64,000 nucleotides of DNA from Zestosphaera sp. (GCA_038843015.1 JAWBSH010000002.1:62001-126000); one strand, 5' to 3'; numbered from the stretch's first letter, positions 24,646 to 34,034 are shown. The notes: generated by a model from the letters alone, not told the origin. Translations and numbers: made by a program.

Positions 24646-27600
24646 TTATTTCTTCTTAAAGAAGAGCTTAATGAGTATAAGGAATGCCACGCTCAAGACT
24701 ATAGCAGTAGCAATCACGCTTAAAGCTATCAGATTCCAATCAGTAACTAACTGGGAAGCTGTTGTTGTTTCTGTTTGTGTGTATGTAGTGCTCAAGACTA
24801 CGGTCCTTGTAGTTGTTTCTGTCACGGTTGTAGGTGGTTGAGGAACCTGCGCCGCGGGCCTAACTCCTTTAATCTTAGCAGGGGTCCCGACTAACGTCTC
24901 CACATCAACGCTGTAAGAAGAGAGCTGAGCGTACTGAAGTTCGGACGTGGGAGCTAACAAGTCAACTATTCTAGGTATAACTCCTGCAGCAACTCCTATA
25001 GCATGTTGTGCTCCCACACCAAAGTTCCACTCACTAGGGTCTATAGAGAAAGATCTTATGTTGTTGGCTCCGTAGCCGTCCCAGGAAGTTAGTACTACTA
25101 CCCATCCCCAATCACCAGGCTCTTTAATAGCGGGTATTAGCCCTTTAGGCACTTCAGCAACAATCTTGTTAGGTTGTTCAACGTAAATACTCATGGCGTT
25201 AGCTATGTTCGTGCCGTTAGGGTATATGATATTATTGCTTCCAGACCATCCAGGTCCTACAAGCAATGCTACTTCCCAAGCATACTCTGGGTCTATATTG
25301 ACCCACAGACCGAAGGTCGTGAGATTGCCGCTACCTGGGATACCGTCAGTGTCTAAGTAGATGTGGAAGAACTGCATGCTGAAGCCGTTAGGTCCTCCCC
25401 ACGGGTTACCTCCCAACTCTCTTACTTCGAAAGTTAACAAGTACTTATCACCGATATCTAGAACGCTGAACTTGAGTAGGTCGAAGACTCCCGGCACGAA
25501 TACTTTATTTAGTGGGTAAACGTATGTCCCGGCACCTTTATCATCTCTCTCAGGATCTGCGAACTCTGCTATTACGTTAGCTCCAGGAGCTACTGGAGGT
25601 CTAGGTACCCTAATGAAGTAAACACTCCCTAATCTGCTTGAGTGAGCTTCTAAGGTGTTGTTTGAGTAGAGAGCTACTGTCAAGTAAGTCACATCACCTA
25701 CTTCCAAACCTAAGTTAACCCACTTAATACCTAGAGCTATGAAGACGTTGCCCTCACTACCTAATACGTTATAGTAATCAACGTAAGAAGGATAATAAGT
25801 CTCGTTACCGCTTGCTTGATAAGTAATGACAACTCTGCTGAGAGGGTCTGTTAAAGCCTCCTTCACAACCTTAATAACTACTGCGCTAGCTATAGCCACA
25901 CCCAAGTCTCTCGTAGAGTTCATCGGGTATACGTTATACCCTCTGATCCAGGGTGAATAACTCCTCCTAGGATTGCTTAAGTAGAGAACTACTGAGTAAG
26001 GCAAGTTAGTAGTTAAGTTGATCCTGAAATTCACGTATATGTAGTCACTGTCAACACCTACTATGACCTTATCTAGTGCTTCATGCGCTATTACAACCTC
26101 TAGCACACGATCTAGTTCTGAGTCCGGTATAACGTAGTTTGCTGGTTTAGTTCTCAGAGACGGTGGTGATTGAGTATTGATTACTCCTGAAGGGACTCCA
26201 TCAGGGAGGAAAGTAGTGTTTAGGTAGGGTGGTGGCTGAATATCTGAGGATCTGTAAGCTTCTAGTAGGTAGTATTTGTAGACTAGGTCGAACCTGCCTA
26301 CAGGACCCCACTCACCCCCATACCACCAATTCCAGTCACTTGCTTCTGCTCTTAAGAGAGCTTCAGCAGCTACTGGATTTATCCCGGCTAACTCATTAAG
26401 ACTTGAAACGCTGTATCTAGACATTACTTCGTCCCTAGCTTTAACCAACCACATCAAAGCAATGTTTTCTTGCTTATCACCTATCCAAGTACTTAATCTA
26501 GCGTCTTTGCCGCTCCAAGAACTCTCTGCTATTCTTGCTGGAAGCTCTCTAGTAGGGAGGGCCTCATAAGTCGTTATATGAGATATATCTTTCCCTACCA
26601 AGTCAAGATATTTTTGAGTAGTTAGTGGCAGCTCAGGACTTTTCTCCCTGTATAGATTCAAGTACTCAGAAGGAGTTAAAGTGACTATGTAGCCCTGCTC
26701 TTGCAATTCTGTGAGTGCAGCGTAAAGGGAGTTGAGGAAGTCATCGCCGAAGTTCTTATAACTCTCCCACGGATTCTCCCCGTCCAGAGCTATCACTATG
26801 ACACTGCTCTCGTCAGTATTAGCAGACGCTATACTCAGTAAGTAATTTCGGAAGTCCCCGATAGCTGCGCTGGTCTCCATCCCTGAATACTGGAAACTCA
26901 GTCTGTTACTTAACTCAGGGTCTCTGAAGAACACGTAGAACGACGTAGTACCGAAATCTATTCTCCAAGGTCTTAGGTAGTTATCTGGTCTTGACACATC
27001 AACTCCGCTTAACTCTAGCACGTTCCTGTCCGTCACACACCAGGAAATGCCGTACTCACTGAATATCCTTAGTGCTTCCTCATTGACCGCCTGCTCAGCA
27101 GGCCAAATACCTGAGGGAACGTAATTGAAGTACGTGCTGAAGAGCTCTAGCGACTTGCTAACGTGTAATCTTAAGTCATCGTACCAGCCTAAATCAGCTA
27201 AGAGCGGAGCTATTGGGTGAGAGTAAGGTACCGGAATAATTTCTGCTTGACCCGAGTTAAGTAGTTCTCTGTATTTAGGTATTATCTTGCTCATTATCTC
27301 TACGTGCTTACTGAGGACTAGAGCTAGCTCACTCTCGGTGAAGGACGGGTTTGTCTGGGTTAAGGCTCTCTCCCTTAAAGAAGCCAGCTCAGTATATTCA
27401 CTAGTTACTACTTCAGGGTCTATCCAGAGCAGATTAAAGAGAGTTGCTAAGTCTATGAAGTCCTGCCTAGTAAACTCACTAACTACCTTGATTATCATAT
27501 CCTCTTCTGGAAGGCCAGCATATTTCGTGAATGCCGCTTGCGCTCTACTCCTCAACTCCTTAAATTTAGGTGACAACTCTAAGATGTTAGCCCAGTTAAT

Positions 27601-28011
27601 GTCGAAAAACCCTCCAGGTATCCTCAACACCTCAAAAAGATCTCTGGTTGTTGCAGTCCCTTCAACAATCTTCCAAGATATTATTTGCCTTAAATCCATG
27701 ACACCGTTAACCGCGCTCAGTAACTGATGGAGGAGCGAGCCAGAAAACGTGAAGGTAGCCTTAACCTCAGGATACTTACTAAGAATCAAAGCCATCTTAT
27801 AATAGTTGCCGACTGAATGCATCCTGACCCAAGGAAGAATGAAGTAAGAGTCGTTCTCACCATAATACCATGGTTGATGATAGTGCCAGACTACGATCAC
27901 GTTGAGAGGCTTACTCTCAGCTCTTATCAAGCTAAACGGAGCTGAGAATATGCTGGCGATGACGAGACCTGCCAAAAACAGCAACAGAATCTTTCTCCTC
28001 ACAGTATACAC
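24646..28011 (-). CDS. Cell-surface GH57 amylopullulanase
   Basis: An 1121-residue exported glycosidase. After a signal peptide (cleavage around residue 31) comes a GH57 domain: VWHYHQPW at 41-48 (motif 1), GIWPAEQAVN with the nucleophile Glu, VFFRDPELSNRLSFQY with the acid Asp, and ALDGENPWESYKNFG. The C-terminal third carries a DOMON/glucodextranase-C-like beta domain (DPERDDKGAGTYVYPL; DTDGIPGSGN), a Thr-rich linker and a membrane anchor (ALSVIATAIVLSVAFLILI) ending in Lys. It cleaves alpha-1,4 and alpha-1,6 bonds of starch or pullulan outside the cell. A TATA-like AAATATATTT is about 30 nt upstream of ATG 28011. Confidence 0.92.
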   Translation of the reverse strand: MYTVRRKILLLFLAGLVIASIFSAPFSLIRAESKPLNVIVVWHYHQPWYYGENDSYFILPWVRMHSVGNYYKMALILSKYPEVKATFTFSGSLLHQLLSAVNGVMDLRQIISWKIVEGTATTRDLFEVLRIPGGFFDINWANILELSPKFKELRSRAQAAFTKYAGLPEEDMIIKVVSEFTRQDFIDLATLFNLLWIDPEVVTSEYTELASLRERALTQTNPSFTESELALVLSKHVEIMSKIIPKYRELLNSGQAEIIPVPYSHPIAPLLADLGWYDDLRLHVSKSLELFSTYFNYVPSGIWPAEQAVNEEALRIFSEYGISWCVTDRNVLELSGVDVSRPDNYLRPWRIDFGTTSFYVFFRDPELSNRLSFQYSGMETSAAIGDFRNYLLSIASANTDESSVIVIALDGENPWESYKNFGDDFLNSLYAALTELQEQGYIVTLTPSEYLNLYREKSPELPLTTQKYLDLVGKDISHITTYEALPTRELPARIAESSWSGKDARLSTWIGDKQENIALMWLVKARDEVMSRYSVSSLNELAGINPVAAEALLRAEASDWNWWYGGEWGPVGRFDLVYKYYLLEAYRSSDIQPPPYLNTTFLPDGVPSGVINTQSPPSLRTKPANYVIPDSELDRVLEVVIAHEALDKVIVGVDSDYIYVNFRINLTTNLPYSVVLYLSNPRRSYSPWIRGYNVYPMNSTRDLGVAIASAVVIKVVKEALTDPLSRVVITYQASGNETYYPSYVDYYNVLGSEGNVFIALGIKWVNLGLEVGDVTYLTVALYSNNTLEAHSSRLGSVYFIRVPRPPVAPGANVIAEFADPERDDKGAGTYVYPLNKVFVPGVFDLLKFSVLDIGDKYLLTFEVRELGGNPWGGPNGFSMQFFHIYLDTDGIPGSGNLTTFGLWVNIDPEYAWEVALLVGPGWSGSNNIIYPNGTNIANAMSIYVEQPNKIVAEVPKGLIPAIKEPGDWGWVVVLTSWDGYGANNIRSFSIDPSEWNFGVGAQHAIGVAAGVIPRIVDLLAPTSELQYAQLSSYSVDVETLVGTPAKIKGVRPAAQVPQPPTTVTETTTRTVVLSTTYTQTETTTASQLVTDWNLIALSVIATAIVLSVAFLILIKLFFKKK

Positions 28012-28100
28012 CTCATTAATTATCTACGTCAGTCAAAGAAATATATTTACAAGACTTCTAACAGTTTGTTTCTTTAATGACTAGATTATTCTTCATACTC

Positions 28101-28233
28101 CTGAGTCCGCAGAAATGCGGGCGGGGAACTACCTGCATTGATGGTGAGATAGCGTGCTTGAGCTAGGCTCAAGACTGAACTAATGAGTTCGGTGAGGATA
28201 TGCGGCCCTCAAGGTCAGAAGAGGGTCAGATGA
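28101..28233 (+). ncRNA. Candidate structured RNA in the amylopullulanase-pyrD intergenic region
   Basis: Four strong hairpins follow each other: CCGCA-GAAA-TGCGG (28107-28120), CTTGAG-CTAGG-CTCAAG (28157-28173), ACTGAACT-AATG-AGTTCGGT (28174-28193, one G-U pair) and GGCCCTC-N10-GAGGGTC (28204-28227). Hairpins 2 and 3 abut with no gap, as in a coaxial stack. The block is clearly richer in G+C than the flanks. No coding frame spans it. It does not contain the RNase P, SRP or C/D signatures I know. Strand is uncertain; plus is assumed because the pyrD promoter TATA (28271-28279) lies beyond it. Confidence 0.45.
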
Positions 28234-28270
28234 TTTGTAGTGAGTAGCTCTGGTGAAGTCCTACGAGAAA

Positions 28271-28279
28271 AATTTATAA
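28271..28279 (+). promoter_or_regulatory. TATA box for pyrD
   Basis: TTTATAAAA within GAGAAAAATTTATAAAACTC lies about 50 bp before the TTG start of pyrD and about 25 nt before a predicted transcript start near 28300. This leaves a short leader containing GAGGGGA as ribosome-binding site. It separates the upstream structured RNA candidate from the pyrD message. Confidence 0.5.
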
Positions 28280-28329
28280 AACTCTTTAATGTTTACTATG
28301 ATGTTCATTGGTTATGAGGGGATTTAAAG

Positions 28330-29253
28330 TTGAAATTAAATAGTAGGGTATGTAACTTAAGCCTACAGCATCCCGTGATGAATGGTAGCGGTCTTTTAGG
28401 AGCTACTAAGCAACAAATAAGTATAATGTGTTCATGGGGTTTAGCAGCTATAGTCACTAAAACTATTACTCGCTATCCCCGAGTAATGAATAAGCCGCCA
28501 AACATACTATACTTGAGTGATTTAGGAGCTATTATCAATTCTTTGGGTTTGCCTAATCCAGGAGCTGAACGTCTCCACGAGTTAGTTCAGGAAGCTAAAG
28601 CTCACGGCTTGCCTACAATAGTTAGTGTCGGGGGAAGTTCCGTAAGAGAATACATAGAAGTTTCTTCTAGGGCTGAGGAGGCAGGAGCTGATGCTGTAGA
28701 ACTCAACTTAAGTTGCCCTACTACGTCAGGCTACGGACTCAACGCAGTAACAGATTCGCAGGTCTTGTATGAGATAGTGAAGAGCGTGTCTAGCATTATA
28801 AGATTGCCAGTTATAGCTAAGCTAGGAATTGATTTAAGGAATGGCTTAATCAGCCTAGTAGGGAAGGCGCTTGAAGGCGGTGCTAAAGCCGTAACCCTGA
28901 TAAACTCAGTTAGAGTTGTGTCCATAGATCCTGAAAGACTGGCATACAGTCTTTCCTCTAGTAATATGGGTTACTCTGGAGCACCAATATTTTACGTAGG
29001 CTTAAGAGCAGTTCACGATGTCTACAGAGAATATAAGGCAGAGATAATAGGTTGTGGCGGTATCAGGCATTGGGGTGATGTCGCTTCATATATTCTAGCC
29101 GGGGCTAGAGCAGTCCAGCTAGTAACGTCTTTAATGAGAGCTAGAAAACCTGGGGAGTACCTGAATAACTTGCTGAGAGGTCTTGAGGATTGGCTTGAGA
29201 GGAAAGGATTTTCGAGTTTGGAGGAAGCTATAGGTTACATTCATAGAATATGA
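28330..29253 (+). CDS. pyrD: Dihydroorotate dehydrogenase, class 1B
   Basis: A 307-residue FMN enzyme oxidising dihydroorotate to orotate. Signatures are HPVMNGSGLLG near the N-terminus, AVELNLSCP with the class-1 catalytic Cys, PVIAKLGID, VTLINSVR and IIGCGGIRHWGD. Class 1B enzymes normally work with PyrK (an FAD/2Fe-2S subunit), whose gene is not in this window. TTG 28330 follows GAGGGGATTTAAAG. Related pathway genes lie elsewhere in the window: a dihydroorotase-like gene at 38-39 kb and pyrE-pyrF at 47-48 kb. Confidence 0.92.
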   Translation: MKLNSRVCNLSLQHPVMNGSGLLGATKQQISIMCSWGLAAIVTKTITRYPRVMNKPPNILYLSDLGAIINSLGLPNPGAERLHELVQEAKAHGLPTIVSVGGSSVREYIEVSSRAEEAGADAVELNLSCPTTSGYGLNAVTDSQVLYEIVKSVSSIIRLPVIAKLGIDLRNGLISLVGKALEGGAKAVTLINSVRVVSIDPERLAYSLSSSNMGYSGAPIFYVGLRAVHDVYREYKAEIIGCGGIRHWGDVASYILAGARAVQLVTSLMRARKPGEYLNNLLRGLEDWLERKGFSSLEEAIGYIHRI

Positions 29254-29271
29254 GTAAAACAGACTGAGCAT

Positions 29272-29982
29272 CTAATGAAGAGCTAGTAAGTGAGGCCCGA
29301 AAAGAACTTGAGCTACTCTCAGATAGCCTGGTATATAGACTCTCTTTTTTCTAGACTTGATGGACTTAATTATATGTCTAGCCACTTCTTCAGGCGTTAA
29401 ACCGCTTTTAATCTCGCTCACGCCAGCTCTAGCGTGAAAACTTGTTTTGACTAGTCCTGGATAAACATTGACTAAGTTTATGTTCTTAGACTCTAACTCT
29501 CTGCGTAAGGCCTCTGAAGCGTAATGCAACGCTATCTTAGTAGCGCCATATAGTGGTAACTTAGTCATTAAAACGTGTATGCCAGCGGTTATTATATTAA
29601 CTACTGTAGACCCGCGCCTCATGAAAGACTGTAGCTCTTTTATTAGAGCTAGAGGAACAATGAAATTAACTAGAGTCATATTAATCATTTCATTAATATC
29701 AACCTCAAGTAGACCTTTATAGAGACCATACCCAGCATTATTCACTAGAATATCTAGAGCGTCGAATCTGACCGCGACCTCAGTAACTATTAATCTTATG
29801 TTTTCGACTCTGCTTAGATCAAGAACCAAATAATCAAAGCAGTCGCTATAGGTCTTCTTAATCTCGTTAAGGCTTTCAGAGTTTCTTCCAATACCTAAAA
29901 CTCTATTATTGTCCTCCTTACAAAACTCTTTACTTAATGCTCTTCCTATGCCTGAGGATGCGCCAGTAATAACTATGTTTAT
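29272..29982 (-). CDS. Short-chain dehydrogenase/reductase with probable AUA start
   Basis: An SDR of about 236 residues. The frame holds the nucleotide motif TGASSGIG, NNAGYG and YGATK with the catalytic Tyr and Lys; Thr replaces the usual Ser 13 residues before the Tyr. No ATG, GTG or TTG occurs in frame before TTG 29829, which would remove the whole NAD(P)-binding start. An ATA codon at 29982-29980 gives xNIVITGASSGIG, the expected N-terminus, and lies six bases after GGTGG (29993-29989). I therefore annotate an AUA start. The substrate is unknown. It converges on pyrD with an 18-bp gap. Confidence 0.75.
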   Translation of the reverse strand: MNIVITGASSGIGRALSKEFCKEDNNRVLGIGRNSESLNEIKKTYSDCFDYLVLDLSRVENIRLIVTEVAVRFDALDILVNNAGYGLYKGLLEVDINEMINMTLVNFIVPLALIKELQSFMRRGSTVVNIITAGIHVLMTKLPLYGATKIALHYASEALRRELESKNINLVNVYPGLVKTSFHARAGVSEIKSGLTPEEVARHIIKSIKSRKKRVYIPGYLRVAQVLFGPHLLALH

Positions 29983-30076
29983 ATTTAACCACCAAATAAT
30001 TAAGTCAAAGTAGCTTTATATTGTTGACAGCTACAGGCTAATAGAAGGTAAGCTTTGAACACTACAGGCTTAAAAT

Positions 30077-31057
30077 TCAAGAAGAGGAAGGTTTGTCCGC
30101 AGTGTAGAGCCAGCAGGAAACGTAGTATCCTGGCTCAATCTCTGTTAGAGGGGGTTCTTTAACTTTGCATACCTCCATCACGTGAGGGCATCTCGGATGG
30201 AATCTACAGCCTGACGGCGGGTTTATCGGGGATGGGGGTTCACCCTGCGGTCTAGTCTTCTTTCTACTCCTCGAAAGGACTGGGTCTGGTATCGGGATTG
30301 ACGAAAGTAGCATGACTGAGTAGGGGTGAAGCGGCTTCTCATAAAGTTTCTGCGCGTCCCCGACCTCTATTATCTTCCCTAAGTACATGACCGCCATCCT
30401 GCTACTCATGTATTTAACTACTGAGATATCATGTGATATGAAGATATAGGTTAAATTATAGTTTCTTTGTAGGTCTTTAAGTAACTCAAGTATCTGTGCT
30501 TGAACAGATACGTCTAGAGCTGAGGTAGGCTCATCAAGAACTATCAACTTAGGTCTTAAAATTATAGCTCTTAATATTGCAACTCTCTGTTTCTGACCAC
30601 CCGATAATTCGTGTGGGTACCTATACAAGTGTTCTGGTCCTAAACCTACGTTCTCCATCTCCTTAATTAAGTGTTCTTCATAATTATCTAGCTGGACACC
30701 GTGTTCTCTTAGAGGCTCTAATAAAGTTTCCGCAATAGTCATCCTAGGATTTAGTGACGTATGAGGGTCTTGAAAAACCATTTGGGCATTCCTTCTAAAT
30801 TCCAGTAGTTTCTTTCCTCTCAGCTTGCTCACATCTTTGCCGTCAAACAAGATCTTTCCGGCTGTGGGTCTATTAAGTAGGAGTATAGTTTTGCCTAATG
30901 TGGTCTTTCCGCAACCACTCTCTCCAACAATTCCTAAAGTCTCTCCCTTAAAGACGCTGAGACTTACACCATCAACTGCTCTAACTTTAGCAAATAGAGA
31001 GCCCCTTACCCTGAAGTATACTTTCAGGTCCTGTACTTCTAGTAGCGGTGGAGACAA
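30077..31057 (-). CDS. Oligopeptide/dipeptide ABC transporter ATPase, OppF/DppF
   Basis: A 326-residue ATPase with Walker A GESGCGKT, Q-loop VFQDPHTSLNPRM, signature LSGGQKQR, Walker B LIVLDEPTSALD and switch FISHD. The C-terminal extension GCRFHPRCPHVMEVCKVKEP is the Cys-rich block found in Opp/Dpp ATPases, where it can bind an Fe-S cluster. TTG 31057 follows GAGGTGAG; the longer frame overlaps oppD. It is the last gene of a damaged opp operon (see the truncated permease at 32068). Confidence 0.9.
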   Translation of the reverse strand: MSPPLLEVQDLKVYFRVRGSLFAKVRAVDGVSLSVFKGETLGIVGESGCGKTTLGKTILLLNRPTAGKILFDGKDVSKLRGKKLLEFRRNAQMVFQDPHTSLNPRMTIAETLLEPLREHGVQLDNYEEHLIKEMENVGLGPEHLYRYPHELSGGQKQRVAILRAIILRPKLIVLDEPTSALDVSVQAQILELLKDLQRNYNLTYIFISHDISVVKYMSSRMAVMYLGKIIEVGDAQKLYEKPLHPYSVMLLSSIPIPDPVLSRSRKKTRPQGEPPSPINPPSGCRFHPRCPHVMEVCKVKEPPLTEIEPGYYVSCWLYTADKPSSS

Positions 31058-31062
31058 CAGAC

Positions 31063-32064
31063 TCACCTCCTCAAATAAAGCCAGCAAGCAACTCTATGGT
31101 GAGGTTCTACTTCCGTCATCGGCGGTTCTTCACGTCTGCACACATCAACTGCGTAAGGACACCTGGGATAGAACCTGCAACCGGGTGGTGGGTTTATTAG
31201 TGAAGGAACCATACCGGGTATGGATTCAAGCCTCTCAATTCTCTTAAGAGGGTTAGGAACAGACCTAATTAGTAGCTGTGTGTAGGGATGCAGGGGTTTG
31301 TAATACAGGTCCGTAGTAGGCGCTTCCTCAACTATTTTGCCAGCATACATGATGTAAACTCTGTCTGAGACTTCAGCTACTATACCTAGGTTATGTGTTA
31401 TTAGGATTAAGCTCATCTTATATCTTGATTGGAGTTCTTTAAGCAATTCAAGAATTTGGGCCTGAATAGTCACGTCCAAATTTGTAGTTGGTTCGTCAGC
31501 TATCAACAGTTTGGGATTATTAGATAAGCTAGTAGCTATTACTGCTCTCTGCCTCATACCACCTGATAATTCGTGCGGGTAGTTCTTGATTCTCATTTCA
31601 GGACTCGGTATAACGACTTCTCTCAAGAGCTTTATAGCGTCTTTTAAGACTTCCTTAACTCTGGCTTTCTTATGACTAGTCACTGTCTCCACTATATGTG
31701 CGCCTATAGTGTATAATGGATCTAGTGCTGACGTAGGGTCTTGAAAGACGTAAGCTATTTCGTTGCCTCTAATATCTCTAATGACTTCATCAGAAACCTT
31801 AAGTAAGTCTACTATGTCATTATTTCTCCTTCTGAAGAGAGCTGACCCATTTTCTATTCTCCCGGGATGCTCTATGAGTCTAGTTAAAGCTCTAGTAGTC
31901 ACGGTCTTCCCGCAACCTGTCTCACCAACTAGAGCGACAACTTCCCCCTCATATACGTCAAACGAAACTTTAGATACCGCATTCACTACGCCAGCATACG
32001 TATAGAACTTAACTTCAAGTTCTCTCACCTTAAGTACTTGATTATCTTGAAGTAATTCTGCCAT
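31063..32064 (-). CDS. Oligopeptide/dipeptide ABC transporter ATPase, OppD/DppD
   Basis: A 333-residue partner of the OppF-type ATPase. Walker A is GETGCGKT, with Q-loop VFQDPTSALDPLY, signature LSGGMRQR, Walker B LLIADEPTTNLD and switch LITHN. The C-terminal Cys block GCRFYPRCPYAVDVCRREEP is conserved. ATG 32064 follows GAGGGTGAG. It starts 3 bp after the truncated permease gene. Since the membrane part next to it is broken, both ATPases may be idle or may serve a permease encoded elsewhere. Confidence 0.9.
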   Translation of the reverse strand: MAELLQDNQVLKVRELEVKFYTYAGVVNAVSKVSFDVYEGEVVALVGETGCGKTVTTRALTRLIEHPGRIENGSALFRRRNNDIVDLLKVSDEVIRDIRGNEIAYVFQDPTSALDPLYTIGAHIVETVTSHKKARVKEVLKDAIKLLREVVIPSPEMRIKNYPHELSGGMRQRAVIATSLSNNPKLLIADEPTTNLDVTIQAQILELLKELQSRYKMSLILITHNLGIVAEVSDRVYIMYAGKIVEEAPTTDLYYKPLHPYTQLLIRSVPNPLKRIERLESIPGMVPSLINPPPGCRFYPRCPYAVDVCRREEPPMTEVEPHHRVACWLYLRR

Positions 32065-32067
32065 CAC

Positions 32068-32712
32068 TTACTCACCCTCTTTAAACTCTATAGATCTCCT
32101 AGTACGCGGGTCTAGCACATCTCTCAAAGCGTCGCCGAGCAAGTTCCACCCGAGAGCTATTACAAGTAGTATGATGCCGAAGTAGAGCACTATGTGCATG
32201 GTTCTCTCAGGGAAGAAACCCCCAGCCTTAGATATGAGGTAACCTAGTTCAGGAACAGGTTCTTGAGGTCCCAGTCCTAAAAATGAGAGTGCTGCTGCAA
32301 ATAGTGTTGCTGTAGCTAGATCGAACGTCATCATAACTAATATAGGAGATAGCACATTAGGTAAGATATGTTTAGTGAGTATCTTCCTTGTAGAAAGTCC
32401 TACGAGTTTAGCAGCTTCTATGAAAGGCTGCTCACGTACACTCAACACACTGCCTCTAACTATCCTGGCATAACCCGGCCACCATACAATCACCATAGCT
32501 ATCCAGACCGAGATTAATGCCGCTAGCTGTGCGTACTCCTCAGGTCTTAAGCCGAAAATGAGTGAAAGGAGATCTCTAATAGGAGTATTGACCTCTAGGA
32601 AGAACCTAATTTTCTGCGGGAGTACTGAAGCGAAAGCTATAGCGAGAATTAAGCCTGGAAAAGCTATGAAGATATCAGTTAGTCTATAAAAGATTAGAGA
32701 AAATATAATTCT
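32068..32712 (-). pseudogene. 5'-truncated OppC/DppC permease
   Basis: The open frame between TAA 32715-32713 and the stop at 32068 holds the C-terminal two-thirds of a DppC-type permease: RLTDIFIAFPGLILAIAFAS, then IEAAKLVGLSTRKILTKHIL (EAA loop), ALSFLGLGPQEP and LGDALRDVLDPR. The usual first ~70 residues (first helix and the HPLGTDxxGRD block) are missing, and no ATG, GTG or TTG exists before position 32496, well inside the permease domain. A shorter product from ATG 32496 would lack several helices. No oppB or binding-protein gene lies upstream; an amidase gene starts there instead. Confidence 0.75.
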
Positions 32713-32732
32713 TTAAGTTAGGATAATTTAAC

Positions 32733-34034
32733 TTAAAAAGGTAGTCTGTACTGGCTCGTTACTATGTTATCTATTCTTAATTTCTCTAAGACTCTCAGCG
32801 GGACTTGTAACGTTATTTGCACTATACCTGGTAGTCTGCCTATCTCTACTGCGCCGCTAATAGTAACTCTATTCCTTACCTCCTCAACACTCATCCCGAA
32901 TAGTTTGGAAGCCCTAATGAAGCCTCTCGTGACTGCTTCGTTAATAGTGGGTCCAGACCCTATTACTTGTATAGGGGCTACAGGCTCTACCTCTATTTTT
33001 AATCTTCTAGCTAAACTCAAGACATGATCCCACTCGTCCTTCCTCCAGGGCTTAGCTAGAGGCGGTAAGTCTTCCTCAGGCGGTAGTAGTATGGGGCCTT
33101 CTAAACTTAAGTTCTTAATTACTGAAACCTCTACGATACTCTTAGCAGTAACGTCTGTCGTGTGTCCGGCAACCTCGCCATCTCCCTGCATAGCGTGAGC
33201 GTCTCCCGCATAAATTCCTCCACCCTCTACCTTGACAGGAACTATTAGGGTAGCACCCTCCCTCACCGAGTCTATGTCTAAGTGTCCGTCAGTAAGCCTG
33301 GTCTCATAATCTTCTTTAGTGATTGCGTAAGGGTGTGAAGCGTTTATGAGGAACCATCCAAAATCACCAGCATTGTGTGAGTCAGGTATATCGACTGCTG
33401 GTGTGCTACCTAACTGACCTAAGAAAGGTTTTATTCTAGTTGCTAACCCGACAATATCGCTCTTACCTAACACTAGTACGGGAACCTGCTTAGAATTTCT
33501 TGGGAGAACACTCCAATCAGCCGCATTCTTAGCTATATCCTCAGCTATCCTCTTATTGACTGTAATGCCGACACCCAAGCTTAAATCAAACACCATAGTA
33601 TAGCCGTTAATCATCGTAAAAGGAGAGGCGGGAGCTCCACACTTCCTACACTTAACAGCATTATCTCCTATATCATCTACATAAAACTCAGGCCACGGCT
33701 CATTACATGAAGGACACTTCTTCATCACGTATGGGTCGCCAACATAACTACCTGGACGTACAGCATCAACGCCAGAGGAAGAAGCCTTAGAAAGAACTTC
33801 TATACTCAATACTCTAATGACTATAGCATCACCTACTCTAGCGCCCTCTACAGCGACAGGAACATTAACTTCGTGACCCCCCCTTATATTAGGGGTTATC
33901 ATAGGACCCCAGCAACCAGGGGAAGTAACGAACACTACCCTACCGCCATCAGCAACAGGGCCTATCATCTTAGTGTGTGGTCCTATTATACCGTTAGTCT
34001 GAACATCATTATATACTTCTCTCTCGGCACTCAA
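32733..34034 (-). CDS. Acetamidase/formamidase family amidohydrolase
   Basis: A 433-residue FmdA/AmdA-type protein hydrolysing short amides to ammonia and acid. Diagnostic blocks are GPVADGGRVVFVTSPGCWGP, DSHNAGDFGWFLINASHPYA and GGGIYAGDAHAMQGDGEVAGH. The last holds the metal-site Asp/His. A CPSC...CRKC pair (about residues 108-127) forms a small zinc-ribbon insertion. TTG 34034, just after GGGGT, gives MSAEREVYND; the frame itself is open further. Position beside a molybdenum hydroxylase operon suggests a joint role in N-heterocycle or amide breakdown, but it is not clearly cotranscribed. Confidence 0.85.
   Translation of the reverse strand: MSAEREVYNDVQTNGIIGPHTKMIGPVADGGRVVFVTSPGCWGPMITPNIRGGHEVNVPVAVEGARVGDAIVIRVLSIEVLSKASSSGVDAVRPGSYVGDPYVMKKCPSCNEPWPEFYVDDIGDNAVKCRKCGAPASPFTMINGYTMVFDLSLGVGITVNKRIAEDIAKNAADWSVLPRNSKQVPVLVLGKSDIVGLATRIKPFLGQLGSTPAVDIPDSHNAGDFGWFLINASHPYAITKEDYETRLTDGHLDIDSVREGATLIVPVKVEGGGIYAGDAHAMQGDGEVAGHTTDVTAKSIVEVSVIKNLSLEGPILLPPEEDLPPLAKPWRKDEWDHVLSLARRLKIEVEPVAPIQVIGSGPTINEAVTRGFIRASKLFGMSVEEVRNRVTISGAVEIGRLPGIVQITLQVPLRVLEKLRIDNIVTSQYRLPF

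Noticed and set aside
28101-28233. RNase P RNA, SRP RNA or tRNA
   Set aside because: Lacks the GAGGAAAGUC, GGAAG..AGC and GGTTCRANNCC signatures; none of these is seen anywhere in the window.
30031-30070. Direct repeat CTACAGGCT (30031-30039 and 30062-30070)
   Set aside because: Only nine bases, located at the end of oppF and in the gap; chance is likely.
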